The translations under genes and the position numbers were made by a program. DNA of 64,000 nt. Source: Alcaligenes faecalis. GTDB lineage: Bacteria; Pseudomonadota; Gammaproteobacteria; Burkholderiales; Burkholderiaceae_B. Where the stretch lies: positions 1,488,001-1,552,000 of the forward strand of contig NZ_CP031747.1 in NCBI RefSeq assembly GCF_005311025.1, given 5' to 3'. The notes beneath the pieces were generated by a model. The model had not been told where the DNA came from and did no database searches. It saw nothing but the letters and a program-made list of their open reading frames with translations. Positions 35,725 to 44,046 of this stretch are shown here, piece by piece. Numbering within the stretch: position 1 is the stretch's first letter; each line of letters starts with the position of its first letter.

Positions 35725-36951
35725 ATGTCATCCCCCTCAGAGCCCCTTTCTCCAGAAGTCCTGGCTGATTTAGCCATCGTCAAACGCGGCTGCGACGAAT
35801 TGCTCGTCGAATCCGAGTTTGCCCGCAAACTGGCGCGCAGCCATGCAACAGGACAGCCGCTGCGGATCAAGCTGGGTCTGGACCCCACGGCTCCCGACAT
35901 TCACCTGGGGCACACAGTGGTGCTCAACAAGATGCGCCAGCTGCAGGATTTGGGGCATACCGTCATCTTTTTGATTGGCGACTTCACCTCCACCATTGGT
36001 GATCCCAGCGGCCGCAACACGACTCGTCCGCCCCTGACGCCCGAGCAGGTCATTGCCAACGCCAAGACCTACTACGATCAGGCTGCGCTGGTTCTGGACC
36101 CGGCCCGTACCGAAGTTCGCTACAACTCGGAGTGGTGCGACAAGCTCGGTTCGCGCGGCATGATTCAACTGGCTTCGCGTTACACCGTGGCCCGCATGAT
36201 GGAGCGTGATGATTTCACCAAGCGCTTCAAGGCGAATCAGCCTATTTCGGTGCACGAGTTTTTGTATCCTTTGCTGCAAGGCTACGATTCGGTTCAATTG
36301 AAAGCGGACGTGGAATTGGGCGGTACCGACCAGAAATTCAATTTGCTGGTGGGTCGTGAATTGCAAAAAGAATATGGTCAGGAACAGCAATGTATTTTGA
36401 CCATGCCATTGCTGGTGGGTTTGGACGGCGTAGAAAAAATGTCCAAATCCAAAGGCAATTACATTGGTATCAGTGAAACGCCGGACTCCATGTTCGGCAA
36501 GTTGATGTCCATCTCCGATACCTTGATGTGGCGTTACTTCGAGCTGTTGTCGTTCCGTAGTCTGGAAGACATCGCTGGTCTGCAAAAGCAGATTGAAGAA
36601 GGTCGTAACCCACGTGAAGTCAAAGTGGAGCTGGCACAGGAGATCGTCACACGTTTCCACAGCGCCCAGGCCGCCGAGCAGGCGCTGGAAACTTTCGATG
36701 CCCGTTTCCGTCGTGGCGAAATGCCCGAGGACATGCCCGAGGTAACCGTGGCGGGTGAACTGGCCTTGCTGCGTGTCTTGCGCGAAGCAGGTCTGGTTGC
36801 CTCCGGCAGCGAAGCCCAGCGCAATGTGGAGCAGGGCGGCGTGCGCATCAATGGCGAACGTGTGGACGATAAAGGTTTGCAACTGGAGCCGGGCAGCTAT
36901 GTGCTGCAAGTGGGCAAGCGCAAGTTTGCGCGAGTCACTTTGACCGGCTGA
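35725..36951 (+). CDS. tyrS: Tyrosyl-tRNA synthetase
   Basis: 408 residues. The enzyme charges tRNA-Tyr. HIGH-type motif [11 protein letters not shown] (about 57-67) and [11 protein letters not shown] (about 236-246) are present; the C-terminal S4 RNA-binding domain (about 345-405, [18 protein letters not shown]) ends the protein. Sequence style is the TyrZ-like branch common in betaproteobacteria. It starts at ATG 35725 divergently from the M23 gene; the YbhB-like gene follows after 19 bp. Confidence 0.97.
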   Translation: MSSPSEPLSPEVLADLAIVKRGCDELLVESEFARKLARSHATGQPLRIKLGLDPTAPDIHLGHTVVLNKMRQLQDLGHTVIFLIGDFTSTIGDPSGRNTTRPPLTPEQVIANAKTYYDQAALVLDPARTEVRYNSEWCDKLGSRGMIQLASRYTVARMMERDDFTKRFKANQPISVHEFLYPLLQGYDSVQLKADVELGGTDQKFNLLVGRELQKEYGQEQQCILTMPLLVGLDGVEKMSKSKGNYIGISETPDSMFGKLMSISDTLMWRYFELLSFRSLEDIAGLQKQIEEGRNPREVKVELAQEIVTRFHSAQAAEQALETFDARFRRGEMPEDMPEVTVAGELALLRVLREAGLVASGSEAQRNVEQGGVRINGERVDDKGLQLEPGSYVLQVGKRKFARVTLTG

Positions 36952-36970
36952 TTGATTGTGGAGGTCTGCA

Positions 36971-37606
36971 ATGAAACTGCGTAGTGATTCTTTTCAAGAT
37001 CAGAGCGTGATTCCCGAGCGTCTGGCGTTTTGCCGTTACGACGCGCAATCGAGAGTCGCCTTGGCCGGTAACGCCAATCCGCATCTGGAATGGTCCGATG
37101 TTCCCGAGCAGACCCAATCCTTTGTGGTTATTTGCCACGACCCCGATGTCCCCAGTAAACCGGACGATGTGAACCAGGATGGGCGCGAGGTACCGGCGGA
37201 TTTGCCACGGGTGGATTTCTTTCATTGGGTCTTGATCAACATCTCGCCCGAGCTGCGTAGCCTGGCAGAAGGCTCTTATTCCAAGGGCATCACGCCACGC
37301 GGTAAAGCCGGTCCACTGGCTCTGGACGATACACGCCAGGGCGTGAACGACTTTACCAACTGGTTTGCCAGCGACCGCGACATGAACGGTGATTACTTCG
37401 GCTACGACGGCCCGTGCCCTCCGTGGAACGATGCTTTGCCGCACCGTTATGTCTTTACGGTTTATGCCCTGGATATTGCCGAGCTGCCTTTGGAAGGTCG
37501 CTTCAATGGCCAGGACGTGTTGCGCGCCATGGAAGGTCATATTCTGGGTCGTGCATCCCTGACCGGTATGTATACCCTGAATCCCCGTTTGATCCAGCAA
37601 TCCTGA
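36971..37606 (+). CDS. YbhB/YbcL-type phosphatidylethanolamine-binding-like protein
   Basis: 211 residues from ATG 36971 with GGAGG eight bases before. The PEBP fold is shown by HDPDVPSKPDD (DPDxP motif, about 57-67), FFHWVLINI (HW motif) and YDGPCPPWNDALPHRYVFTVYALD (GPCPP...HRY). Bacterial PEBP members bind phospholipid head groups or anions and some resemble kinase inhibitors; a physiological role is not established. There is no signal peptide, so it is cytoplasmic. It is probably co-transcribed with tyrS. Confidence 0.92.
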   Translation: MKLRSDSFQDQSVIPERLAFCRYDAQSRVALAGNANPHLEWSDVPEQTQSFVVICHDPDVPSKPDDVNQDGREVPADLPRVDFFHWVLINISPELRSLAEGSYSKGITPRGKAGPLALDDTRQGVNDFTNWFASDRDMNGDYFGYDGPCPPWNDALPHRYVFTVYALDIAELPLEGRFNGQDVLRAMEGHILGRASLTGMYTLNPRLIQQS

Positions 37607-37697
37607 TTCCCCAGGGCGGACTGTTTGAGTTTTTTTCATATTCTCTTGAGTCCGCCTGCCGCCGCCTTACTTATTTCCATGTTTTTTGGGGTTTCTG

Positions 37698-37722
37698 CCA
37701 CCAGAGACGTTTGTCTCGGTGG
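37698..37722 (+). promoter_or_regulatory. Hairpin upstream of glyA
   Basis: CCACCAGAGAC / GTCTCGGTGG with loop GTTT (one bulged A), about 67 bp before the glyA ATG. No U-run follows. It could be a leader structure or an operator-like palindrome; its centre ACGTTTGT loosely recalls a PurR site, but the match is poor. Confidence 0.3.
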
Positions 37723-37789
37723 TTTGACGCGCTTCCGCGCTAAAATGTTGCTTTCTTAGTTTGCTACCACTTTATCCTTAGGAACCCTC

Positions 37790-39040
37790 ATGTTTGACCG
37801 TTCTGCGACTCTTGACAAAGTTGACCCCGATCTTTGGGCTGCGATTCAAAGCGAAGATGTGCGCCAGGAGCAGCACATCGAGCTGATCGCCTCGGAAAAC
37901 TACACCAGCCCCGCCGTGATGCAGGCCCAGGGCACACAACTGACCAACAAATACGCGGAAGGTTATCCTGGCAAGCGCTACTACGGCGGTTGCGAGTTCG
38001 TGGACGTGGTCGAGCAACTGGCTATTGACCGTCTGAAAGAGCTGTTCGGTGCAGAAGCCGCCAACGTGCAGCCCAACTCCGGTTCGCAAGCCAACCAGGG
38101 CGTGTACATGGCTGTGCTCAAACCCGGTGATACCGTTCTGGGCATGAGCCTGGCAGAAGGTGGTCACTTGACCCACGGTTCCCCCGTGAACGCATCGGGC
38201 AAGCTGTACAACTTCGTATCCTACGGTCTGGACGAGAACGAAGAGCTGGACTACGACGAGCTGGAGCGCCTGGCCAAAGAGCACAAGCCCAAGCTGATCG
38301 TGGGTGGTGCTTCGGCTTACGCCCTGCGCATCGACTTCGAACGCATGGCTCGTATTGCTCATGAAAACGGCGCCTTGCTGATGATCGACATTGCCCACTA
38401 CGCCGGTCTGGTTGCTGGTGGTGCTTACCCCAACCCCGTGCCTCACGCTGACTTTGTGACGTCTACCACTCACAAGTCCCTGCGCGGTCCTCGTGGTGGC
38501 GTCATCATGATGAAGGCCGAACACGAAAAAGCCATCAACTCGGCTATTTTCCCCGGCATTCAAGGCGGTCCACTGATCCACGTGATCGCTGGTAAGGCTG
38601 TTGCGTTCAAGGAAGCTCTGGCTCCCGAGTTCAAGACCTACGCTGCTCAAGTTGTGAAGAACGCTGACGTTCTGGCCCGCACTCTGGTTGAGCGCGGTCT
38701 GCGTATCGTGTCCGGTCGCACCGAAAGCCACGTCATGCTGGTAGACCTGCGTCCCAAGGGCATCACCGGTAAAGTGGCTGAAGAAGCACTGGGCAAGGCT
38801 CACATCACGGTCAACAAGAACGCCATTCCTAACGACCCCGAGAAGCCATTTGTCACCAGCGGCGTGCGTTTGGGTACTCCTGCCATGACCACTCGCGGCT
38901 TTAAAGAAGCCGAAGCGGAATTGACGGCGCACCTGATTGCTGATGTACTGGACAACCCTCACGACGAAGCCGTTTTGGCGGACGTTCGTCGCCGTGTACA
39001 CGAGCTGACTGCCAAGTTGCCCGTTTACTCCTCCAAGTAA
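37790..39040 (+). CDS. glyA: Serine hydroxymethyltransferase
   Basis: 416 residues, standard length. This PLP enzyme interconverts serine and glycine with transfer of a one-carbon unit to tetrahydrofolate. The PLP lysine is Lys229 in [15 protein letters not shown]; other marks are [14 protein letters not shown] near the start, [15 protein letters not shown], and [19 protein letters not shown] precedes the ATG. nrdR follows at 36 bp with a GC hairpin in the gap, and ribD after that, a conserved betaproteobacterial order. Confidence 0.98.
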   Translation: MFDRSATLDKVDPDLWAAIQSEDVRQEQHIELIASENYTSPAVMQAQGTQLTNKYAEGYPGKRYYGGCEFVDVVEQLAIDRLKELFGAEAANVQPNSGSQANQGVYMAVLKPGDTVLGMSLAEGGHLTHGSPVNASGKLYNFVSYGLDENEELDYDELERLAKEHKPKLIVGGASAYALRIDFERMARIAHENGALLMIDIAHYAGLVAGGAYPNPVPHADFVTSTTHKSLRGPRGGVIMMKAEHEKAINSAIFPGIQGGPLIHVIAGKAVAFKEALAPEFKTYAAQVVKNADVLARTLVERGLRIVSGRTESHVMLVDLRPKGITGKVAEEALGKAHITVNKNAIPNDPEKPFVTSGVRLGTPAMTTRGFKEAEAELTAHLIADVLDNPHDEAVLADVRRRVHELTAKLPVYSSK

Positions 39041-39050
39041 TCCAGCCGGA

Positions 39051-39068
39051 GCGGGCCGTGAGGCCCGC
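39051..39068 (+). promoter_or_regulatory. GC hairpin between glyA and nrdR
   Basis: GCGGGCC-GTGA-GGCCCGC ends 8 bases before the nrdR ATG, where a Shine-Dalgarno would be expected and none is clear. No U-run follows. It may limit nrdR translation or act as a partial terminator. Confidence 0.4.
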
Positions 39069-39076
39069 GATCTTGA

Positions 39077-39538
39077 ATGAAGTGTCCGTTCTGCCACCAT
39101 GCCGATACCCAGGTGATCGACTCTCGAATCACCGAAGAAGGCGACGCCATACGGCGACGTCGTAAATGCTCGGCCTGTGAACGGCGCTTCACGACTTACG
39201 AGCGTGCCGAGCTGAGCCTGCCGGTTGTGGCCAAGCGCAATGGCACTCGTATGGATTTTGACCCCGCACGTTTGCGGGCGAGCATGGGTGTTGCACTGCG
39301 CAAGCGTTCCATCCCCATGGCTCAGGTCGATGCCGCTGTGCAGCGTATCGAAGAAAAACTTCAACTGACTGGCGAGCGCGAAGTTTCCTCCGAGACCATA
39401 GGCGAGCTGGTCATGGCCGAGCTCAAGCAGTTGGACCAGGTGGCCTATGTGCGCTTTGCCTCGGTCTACAAGAGCTTTAAAGACATCCGCGAGTTCGTAG
39501 AGGCGATCGACGAAATGAACGATCCCGACCGCGGCTAA
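39077..39538 (+). CDS. nrdR: Transcriptional repressor NrdR
   Basis: 153 residues, typical. NrdR represses ribonucleotide reductase genes by binding NrdR boxes when loaded with dATP/ATP. The N-terminal zinc ribbon has Cys3, Cys6, Cys31 and Cys34 ([17 protein letters not shown] ... [10 protein letters not shown]); the ATP-cone domain spans about 49-139 ([20 protein letters not shown]). It sits between glyA and ribD and its stop is 4 bp before ribD. No nrd gene is in the window. Confidence 0.97.
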   Translation: MKCPFCHHADTQVIDSRITEEGDAIRRRRKCSACERRFTTYERAELSLPVVAKRNGTRMDFDPARLRASMGVALRKRSIPMAQVDAAVQRIEEKLQLTGEREVSSETIGELVMAELKQLDQVAYVRFASVYKSFKDIREFVEAIDEMNDPDRG

Positions 39539-39542
39539 GGCT

Positions 39543-40691
39543 ATGGTCGAGCAAGAAGACGTCATCTGGATGCGGCAAGCCCTGGAGCTGGCCGAGAAAT
39601 CCCTTTATATCAGTGCCCCCAACCCGCGAGTCGCCTGCCTGATCGTGCGCGATGGCCAATTATTGGCTTCGGGTTCAACACAGCAAGCGGGTGGCCCTCA
39701 CGCCGAAGTGATGGCCTTGCGCCAAGCCAAAGAGCGCGGCGTCAGTGTGGCCGGTGCGACCTTCTACGTCACCCTGGAGCCTTGCAGTCACCACGGGCGA
39801 ACCCCTCCTTGTGCCGATGCGCTGATCAAAGCAGGCGCTGGGCGTGTTGTCTTTTCCATGTACGACCCCAACCCCTTGGTGGCTGGCAACGGCGTTTCAC
39901 GCTTGCGTCAGGCGGGTATTACCGTAGATGGCCCCTTGTGTGTAGAGCAGGCGCTGGCGATCAACGCCGGTTTCTTTGCCCGCATGACACGTGGGCGTCC
40001 CTGGTTGTGGATGAAGATGGCCGCTTCGCTGGATGGCCGCAGTGCCTTGCCGGACGGTCGCTCTCAATGGATTACCGGGCCGCAGGCTCGTGACGACGGT
40101 CACCACTGGCGCGCCCGCAGTTGCGTCGTGCTGACAGGCATCGGAACCGTGCATGCCGATAATCCCTTAATGAATGTGCGTGCGGTTTCTACGCCGCGTC
40201 CCCCGATCAAGGCTGTGCTGGATACGCATTTACGCATGGACCCGAAAGCTGCCTTGCTGGACAGCACGCCGTGCTGGGTATTCAGTCACCGTCGTGATCC
40301 CGAGCTGGAGGCGGAGCTGGCAGATCGAAATGCACAGGTTATTCCCATGCCCTTGCACGAAGGTCAGGTGGATGTCCGTGCCGTTCTGGACTGGATGACA
40401 GATCAACAGATCAATGAAGTCCATGCAGAAGCCGGTGCTCGCCTTTCCGGTGCCTTGATTGATGCGGGTGTAGTGGACCAATTACTGATGTACCTGGCCC
40501 CCAAGATCCTGGGGCAGGGACGAGGCGTGGCCGATATTACCGAACTGGCCGGGCTGGACGATGTAGAGCCGTTTGAATTTACCGATGTGCGCTTGCTGGG
40601 TGCCGACCTGCGCGTCCTGGCGCGCCAGCGCGATCATTGGGAAGCCTTGCTGCGAGCGGTGGGTGGAGCTTATCCGCCGGACTCGGAATAA
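39543..40691 (+). CDS. ribD: Bifunctional riboflavin deaminase/reductase RibD
   Basis: 382 residues. The N-terminal deaminase (about 5-130) has the zinc motifs HAEVMAL and PCSHHGRTPPCADAL; the C-terminal reductase (about 150-375) has WLWMKMAASLDGRSAL and EAGARLSGALIDAGVVDQLLMYLAPKILG. It carries out two successive early steps of riboflavin synthesis. The start overlaps the end of nrdR with AAGG within the nrdR stop region. The next rib gene (ribE) is not in the window. Confidence 0.96.
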   Translation: MVEQEDVIWMRQALELAEKSLYISAPNPRVACLIVRDGQLLASGSTQQAGGPHAEVMALRQAKERGVSVAGATFYVTLEPCSHHGRTPPCADALIKAGAGRVVFSMYDPNPLVAGNGVSRLRQAGITVDGPLCVEQALAINAGFFARMTRGRPWLWMKMAASLDGRSALPDGRSQWITGPQARDDGHHWRARSCVVLTGIGTVHADNPLMNVRAVSTPRPPIKAVLDTHLRMDPKAALLDSTPCWVFSHRRDPELEAELADRNAQVIPMPLHEGQVDVRAVLDWMTDQQINEVHAEAGARLSGALIDAGVVDQLLMYLAPKILGQGRGVADITELAGLDDVEPFEFTDVRLLGADLRVLARQRDHWEALLRAVGGAYPPDSE

Positions 40692-40751
40692 GCTGTTTGT
40701 ACGCTTTACTGTTTAGTTGCTACTAATTAGCCGAAGAAAGAATTTGAGCAC

Positions 40752-40781
40752 TTGCGTTACAAGGATAAGTGCTGCTATTAT
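40752..40781 (+). promoter_or_regulatory. Candidate promoter of tRNA-Ser
   Basis: TTGCGT (40752-40757) and TATTAT (40776-40781) with 18-bp spacing, about 50 bp before the tRNA 5' end. Confidence 0.5.
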
Positions 40782-40831
40782 TATGGACTTGGCGTTAGCA
40801 GCTTCAAATTGCTTGGCCAAAAGAACAGTTA

Positions 40832-40922
40832 GGACAGGTGGCCGAGTGGTTGAAGGCGCACGCCTGGAAAGCGTGTATACGTTTATAGCGTATCGGGGGT
40901 TCGAATCCCCCTCTGTCCGCCA
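40832..40922 (+). tRNA. tRNA-Ser (GGA)
   Basis: 91 nt including an encoded CCA. Acceptor stem GGACAGG pairs with TCTGTCC (last pair G-U), discriminator G. The D-arm is GGCCGAGTGGTTGAAGGC; the anticodon loop CTGGAAA gives anticodon GGA; a long variable arm (GTGTATACGTTTATAGCGTATC) marks it as a class II tRNA; the T-arm is GGGGGTTCGAATCCCCC. It decodes UCC/UCU. The terminator downstream belongs to this transcript. Confidence 0.97.
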
Positions 40923-41278
40923 GAATTCAAAAGCCCTCGCACAGTAATGTGTGGGGGCTTTTTTCTTGGCTGCGTTTTATAGAGCCGGTGAAATTAATAA
41001 TTTATGTTTAGCCAAGCTCTGCGTCGTTGCTGCAAAAAGGGTCGCTGACTGGAAACCGAGCAAGATCAGCGCAGGCCTTGAGAGTCTTGCCTTTGCTGGC
41101 TGCTCGATTTAGATAGGAGATTTTGAATAACTATTTAATAAATAAAGGATTGGTTTTTAACAGTTAGAGCAAGGAACTGATTGTGCTGGTCTGTACGTCT
41201 ATTTTTGCTTGGATACAATAAAAATCGGGTTTTCCAGATTCTTAATATTGGCCAAAAAATAGATGCCGAGGGGAAGTT
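40923..41278. other. 356-bp region after tRNA-Ser
   Basis: It starts with a terminator (40932-40966). The remainder is AT-rich with no plausible gene and holds the promoter region of the small exported protein; TACAAT at 41214-41219 is a possible -10. I found no copy of the tRNA 3' end that would mark an attachment site. Confidence 0.5.
40932..40966 (+). terminator. Terminator of tRNA-Ser
   Basis: AGCCCTCGCACA / TGTGTGGGGGCT stem (one T-G pair) with GTAA loop, followed by TTTTTTCTT. Confidence 0.88.
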
Positions 41279-41617
41279 ATGAAATTAATGAATAAAGCAT
41301 TGCTGCTTATCGCCTCTACGGGAATAGTAGTGGGCGGAGCGGCTCAGGCCGGTTCTGTCACAATTTCGTCCGACAACCCTCGGGGGGAAGTGCATTTCAA
41401 CTTGTCATGTACATTTCCAGACGGTGAGGAAAGCGAGGTGGCCCAATACATTATTCGGGGCGAGAGATCAGAGTCTTACGAAGAGGATGGATGCAAGAAT
41501 TTCAACGCCAGATTCTTCAAGATTTCTCATAATGGTGAAGTGACCTATCGTTTAAAGGCCGGGCATTCCTATACTTTTCAGTGGATGGGAACCTATTGGG
41601 ATCTATTTGAGGATTGA
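41279..41617 (+). CDS. Small exported protein, unknown
   Basis: 112 residues with a clear Sec signal peptide (cleavage near AAQAG, residue 24). The mature part is small and beta-rich with two cysteines (in LSCTFPDG and EDGCKNF) that could form a disulfide, and ends in QWMGTYWDLFED. I recognise no family. GAGGGGAAG is a good ribosome binding site before ATG 41279. A lipoprotein gene starts 12 bp after the stop, so the two are probably one unit. The location just downstream of a tRNA gene suggests accessory sequence, but no integrase is seen. Confidence 0.7.
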   Translation: MKLMNKALLLIASTGIVVGGAAQAGSVTISSDNPRGEVHFNLSCTFPDGEESEVAQYIIRGERSESYEEDGCKNFNARFFKISHNGEVTYRLKAGHSYTFQWMGTYWDLFED

Positions 41618-41629
41618 AGGGGGGGCGCC

Positions 41630-41974
41630 ATGAGATTTTCTATTCGACAATTGGGCGGCGGTACCTTGCTGTCTTTGGCCTTGGTGGCCCCCTTGATGCA
41701 GGGCTGCACGACTGTTCAAGATAGTCGCGTCGTAGCTGCGCAGCAGGATATGTCGTTCAAGACCTGGCTGGATGGGTTGTTGGTTCAGATCAAGGCAAAT
41801 CCTAAATATGATCGTTTGCCTATTAACTCTAAGGCGCAGGAAGAACAGTTCTTGGTGTGGCTGCATGATGCATTTCGAGGTGAAATCAGCAAACATGACC
41901 TGATGCGAAATATTAATAGCACCTATCCAGGTCATGAGTACGAGACGTCTTATATCGTCTCTCGTCTGCCTTAA
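41630..41974 (+). CDS. Small lipoprotein, unknown
   Basis: 114 residues with a lipoprotein signal ending in PLMQGC (Cys near residue 26). The mature domain is helical (QQDMSFKTWLDGLLVQIKANPKYDRLP ... FLVWLHDAFRGEISKHDLMRNI) with no recognised family. GGGGGGCGCC precedes the ATG. It lies 12 bp after the small exported protein gene and ends at a bidirectional terminator shared with the convergent gene. Confidence 0.7.
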   Translation: MRFSIRQLGGGTLLSLALVAPLMQGCTTVQDSRVVAAQQDMSFKTWLDGLLVQIKANPKYDRLPINSKAQEEQFLVWLHDAFRGEISKHDLMRNINSTYPGHEYETSYIVSRLP

Positions 41975-41976
41975 GT

Positions 41977-42007
41977 AAAAATGGGTTCCTGATGGGAACC
42001 CATTTTT
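41977..42007. terminator. Bidirectional terminator between convergent small genes
   Basis: AAAAATGGGTTCC / GGGAACCCATTTTT around a TGAT loop, with A-run on one side and T-run on the other. Its right arm touches the stop codon of the minus-strand gene. Confidence 0.85.
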
Positions 42008-42438
42008 CATTCTTTTGACCGAGTCAGCACGCCTGCATCCTCATAGATATCTAACGGCCTATCTAAGGCAGCCGTATTTTCCGGGTCTATCAGTTGTAAG
42101 GTGTTGGCGGATCGGATACCGAAGCTCCATGTGTCGCCTGTCCGTCCTGGCACCAATTGCAAGATGGCGTGCTTACCTTGACGGTCTACTGACCAAGCAC
42201 CGTGTATGGGCGTGCCAACGGCGTCTCCGCTGAGTACGTAGCTTCCTTGCGGCTTCAAGGTCAGTTTGATGTCGTCGCCTACAAATGTCCCGGCTGGCAA
42301 ATTCGCTGCGTGGGCTTGATTGGTTTCCCGGCTTTGATGTGGCGCATTTTGTGTGTCCAGATTGGTAGCTTCGCCAGGGGCTGGAGATACGCCAAGGAAA
42401 AGTGCAAGTAGTAAAGGGGGCAAGCGGTAGGGAGTCAT
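42007..42438 (-). CDS. Exported protein with possible NlpE-like beta domain
   Basis: 143 residues. A hydrophobic N-terminus (PPLLLALFLGVSPAPGEA) looks like a Sec signal without a lipobox. The mature part has GTFVGDDIKLTLKPQGSYVLSG ... HGAWSVDRQGKHAILQLVPG, a pattern of short strands seen in NlpE/copper-resistance-type small barrels. The match is only by eye; no CXXC copper motif is present, so I would not infer copper sensing. It is convergent with the small lipoprotein gene and downstream of the AraC regulator gene on the same strand (43 bp). Confidence 0.6.
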   Translation of the reverse strand: MTPYRLPPLLLALFLGVSPAPGEATNLDTQNAPHQSRETNQAHAANLPAGTFVGDDIKLTLKPQGSYVLSGDAVGTPIHGAWSVDRQGKHAILQLVPGRTGDTWSFGIRSANTLQLIDPENTAALDRPLDIYEDAGVLTRSKE

Positions 42439-42481
42439 ACGTTGTAATCCGAGGTCAATAGTGTTGGCTCAGCGTTGTGTA

Positions 42482-43390
42482 TCAGGATTTTGTAGGATGA
42501 GCAGGCAGGGTGCAGCGCGCTTGGAAGGTCTGACGCTCAGAGTGACGGATCTGCGACGGGTTTTTCCCCCAGGCTTTCTTCATGGATGCGCTCATATGGC
42601 TGTTGCTGGAAAAGCCTGTGAGCTGGGATATTTCGTATAGCGAAGTGCTGGATGTCTGAATCATTTTTTTTGCTAACTGCAAGCGGGTGGTGACGACGAA
42701 TTCGTGAGGCGTTTGGCCTAGGGATTGCCGAAAGGCTCGGGCAAAATGACTGGGAGATAGCCCTGCGATTCGGGCGAGTGTTTCGACGGTGATCTTCTCG
42801 GGCAGATGGCTATGGACGTAATCGATGACTCGGCTGCGCATCATGGGGCTCAGACCGCCGGTGATGGGCATATCATGAGTAGATCGCTTGTTCAGACTGG
42901 TGTAGGTGCGCAGGACATGTATGCCGAAAAGCGTCAGTAGGGATTCGAGGCACTCTTCATACCCGAAGGAAGCGCATACCAGTTCATTGCGCATTTCCGC
43001 AGCAATGGCCAGCGCTTTTTCATCCACAACACCCAATCTGGGTAGATGAAATTCTCCGGGATCCTCTCCCCATTCGCGGCCGCTCAACTGCAGCAGCCGC
43101 TTTTCTGTCATGGCAATCAACATGGTGTGTTTGGTGTACCGCCAGGTTGAAAAAAGCTCTGAGTCCTGAGGCACGATTTCGATGTTGCCTATTGGCGCAA
43201 AGCCGGTCAGACGACGGTCACTGTTGATGGCCAGGGTGCGCTCGGGCTGGGCGCTGAGCATGATCAGGAAAAAATAGGCCTTAGTCTTGAGGTGGATGGA
43301 GGCCGGATCTATCTGAGCGTCAGCTATGGCTGCGCCGACAGATTCAAATCGGTATCCCCAATGTTCTGGTATGGATTCCAGAATACTCAA
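42482..43390 (-). CDS. AraC-family transcriptional regulator
   Basis: 302 residues. The N-terminal ~185 residues form an effector or dimerisation region without recognised fold; the C-terminal AraC DNA-binding domain (about 190-290) has two helix-turn-helices: VETLARIAGLSPSHFARAFRQSLG and SLYEISQLTGFSSNSHMSASMKKAWGKNP. Its target is unknown; the adjacent exported protein gene (42007-42438) is the nearest candidate. The region upstream is a long non-coding stretch. Confidence 0.9.
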   Translation of the reverse strand: MSILESIPEHWGYRFESVGAAIADAQIDPASIHLKTKAYFFLIMLSAQPERTLAINSDRRLTGFAPIGNIEIVPQDSELFSTWRYTKHTMLIAMTEKRLLQLSGREWGEDPGEFHLPRLGVVDEKALAIAAEMRNELVCASFGYEECLESLLTLFGIHVLRTYTSLNKRSTHDMPITGGLSPMMRSRVIDYVHSHLPEKITVETLARIAGLSPSHFARAFRQSLGQTPHEFVVTTRLQLAKKMIQTSSTSLYEISQLTGFSSNSHMSASMKKAWGKNPSQIRHSERQTFQARCTLPAHPTKS

Positions 43391-43661
43391 TTTCTCTGCT
43401 CCTCTGACGTTAGCTCTGCTGGGATGTAGTTATGTTCGAGTATGTGCTGTGTTTGCCCATCTACGTTTTACAAAATAAATAAACAGGTAGAGGCGCAGGT
43501 TTATTACATCCGAACACTTATGAAGATTGCAGACCAACCCTCTGAATTTCTAAAAAAAAGGTCAGTTTAAATAAAAAAAAGCAGAGTTTTGTTAGGGTAT
43601 GGGATCTGTGTAGGGGGAAAGTACTGGCCAACCTGAAAGTGCTTGTATAGCTGCTGTGTAT

Positions 43662-43709
43662 GTTGAAAGCATGGCAGCTTTACGCTGCTTGCTCCACCGT
43701 GCTTTCAAC
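43662..43709. other. Candidate structured RNA / nested stem-loop
   Basis: Outer arms GTTGAAAGCA (43662-43671) and TGCTTTCAAC (43700-43709) are exact complements; inside, GCAGC (43674-43678) and GCTGC (43684-43688) form a second stem with a 5-nt loop. It lies in non-coding sequence far from both neighbouring genes, with no U-run on either side. Confidence 0.4.
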
Positions 43710-43942
43710 CTGCGCAATTTTTCTACAAATTTTGTCGAACGTGACTGCTCGGAAGTCCTGGATGCCAATAGTTTCGAATATGTATTGCAGATACGGCGTC
43801 AGGTAATCGGTTTGTGCTCTTTTTTAACGATGCTTCTGCAAACGCTTCGTCAGGTTGGAGGAAGGGTTGTTGGCGGGACTTGAACCTGGCGAAGAGAAAA
43901 TTGTGCGACGATGGCTGGTGGCGACTGCCAAGGGAGAACGGA

Positions 43943-44027
43943 CAAAAGGGGCGGGTAATATTCCCAATAGCCAGCTGGTGGGGTCCCATTGCTCGCTTGG
44001 CTGACTGTTGGATATTGGACACCGCCC
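43943..44027 (-). terminator. Large structured terminator-like element after ygiW
   Basis: GGGCGG (43949-43954) pairs with CCGCCC (44022-44027); inside, AATAT-CC pairs with GG-ATATT and AGCCA (43969-43973) with TGGCT (43998-44002). On the minus strand the stem closes just before CCTTTTGTCC. It begins 20 bp past the ygiW stop codon and could end the qseB-qseC-ygiW transcript. Confidence 0.35.
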
Positions 44028-44046
44028 GTCTTGTGGCTAGGCAGGA

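Larger units (their letters stand above)
43391..44046. other. 656-bp intergenic region with structured elements
   Basis: No convincing gene: the short open frames present lack ribosome binding sites. The AraC-proximal part (43430-43620) is AT-rich. Two structured pieces are annotated separately (43662-43709 and 43949-44027). Confidence 0.5.

Noticed and set aside
37724-37746. TTGACG...TAAAAT as the glyA promoter
   Set aside because: The spacer is only 11 bp, too short for a sigma-70 promoter.
37778-39565. 595-residue minus-strand frame opposite glyA and nrdR
   Set aside because: Codon-bias shadow; both plus-strand genes are certain.
40923-41278. Attachment-site repeat of the tRNA-Ser 3' end
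   Set aside because: I looked for a second copy of the T-arm/acceptor sequence downstream and found none; no integrase is present.
43656-43883. Small plus-strand frame of 75 residues in the AraC-ygiW gap
   Set aside because: No ribosome binding site and no protein-like pattern; it overlaps the stem-loop reported as a possible RNA element.
43865-43890. T-arm-like sequence (GGTTCAAGTCCCGCC on the minus strand)
   Set aside because: The stem does not pair properly and no acceptor, CCA or other arms are present, so it is not a tRNA.
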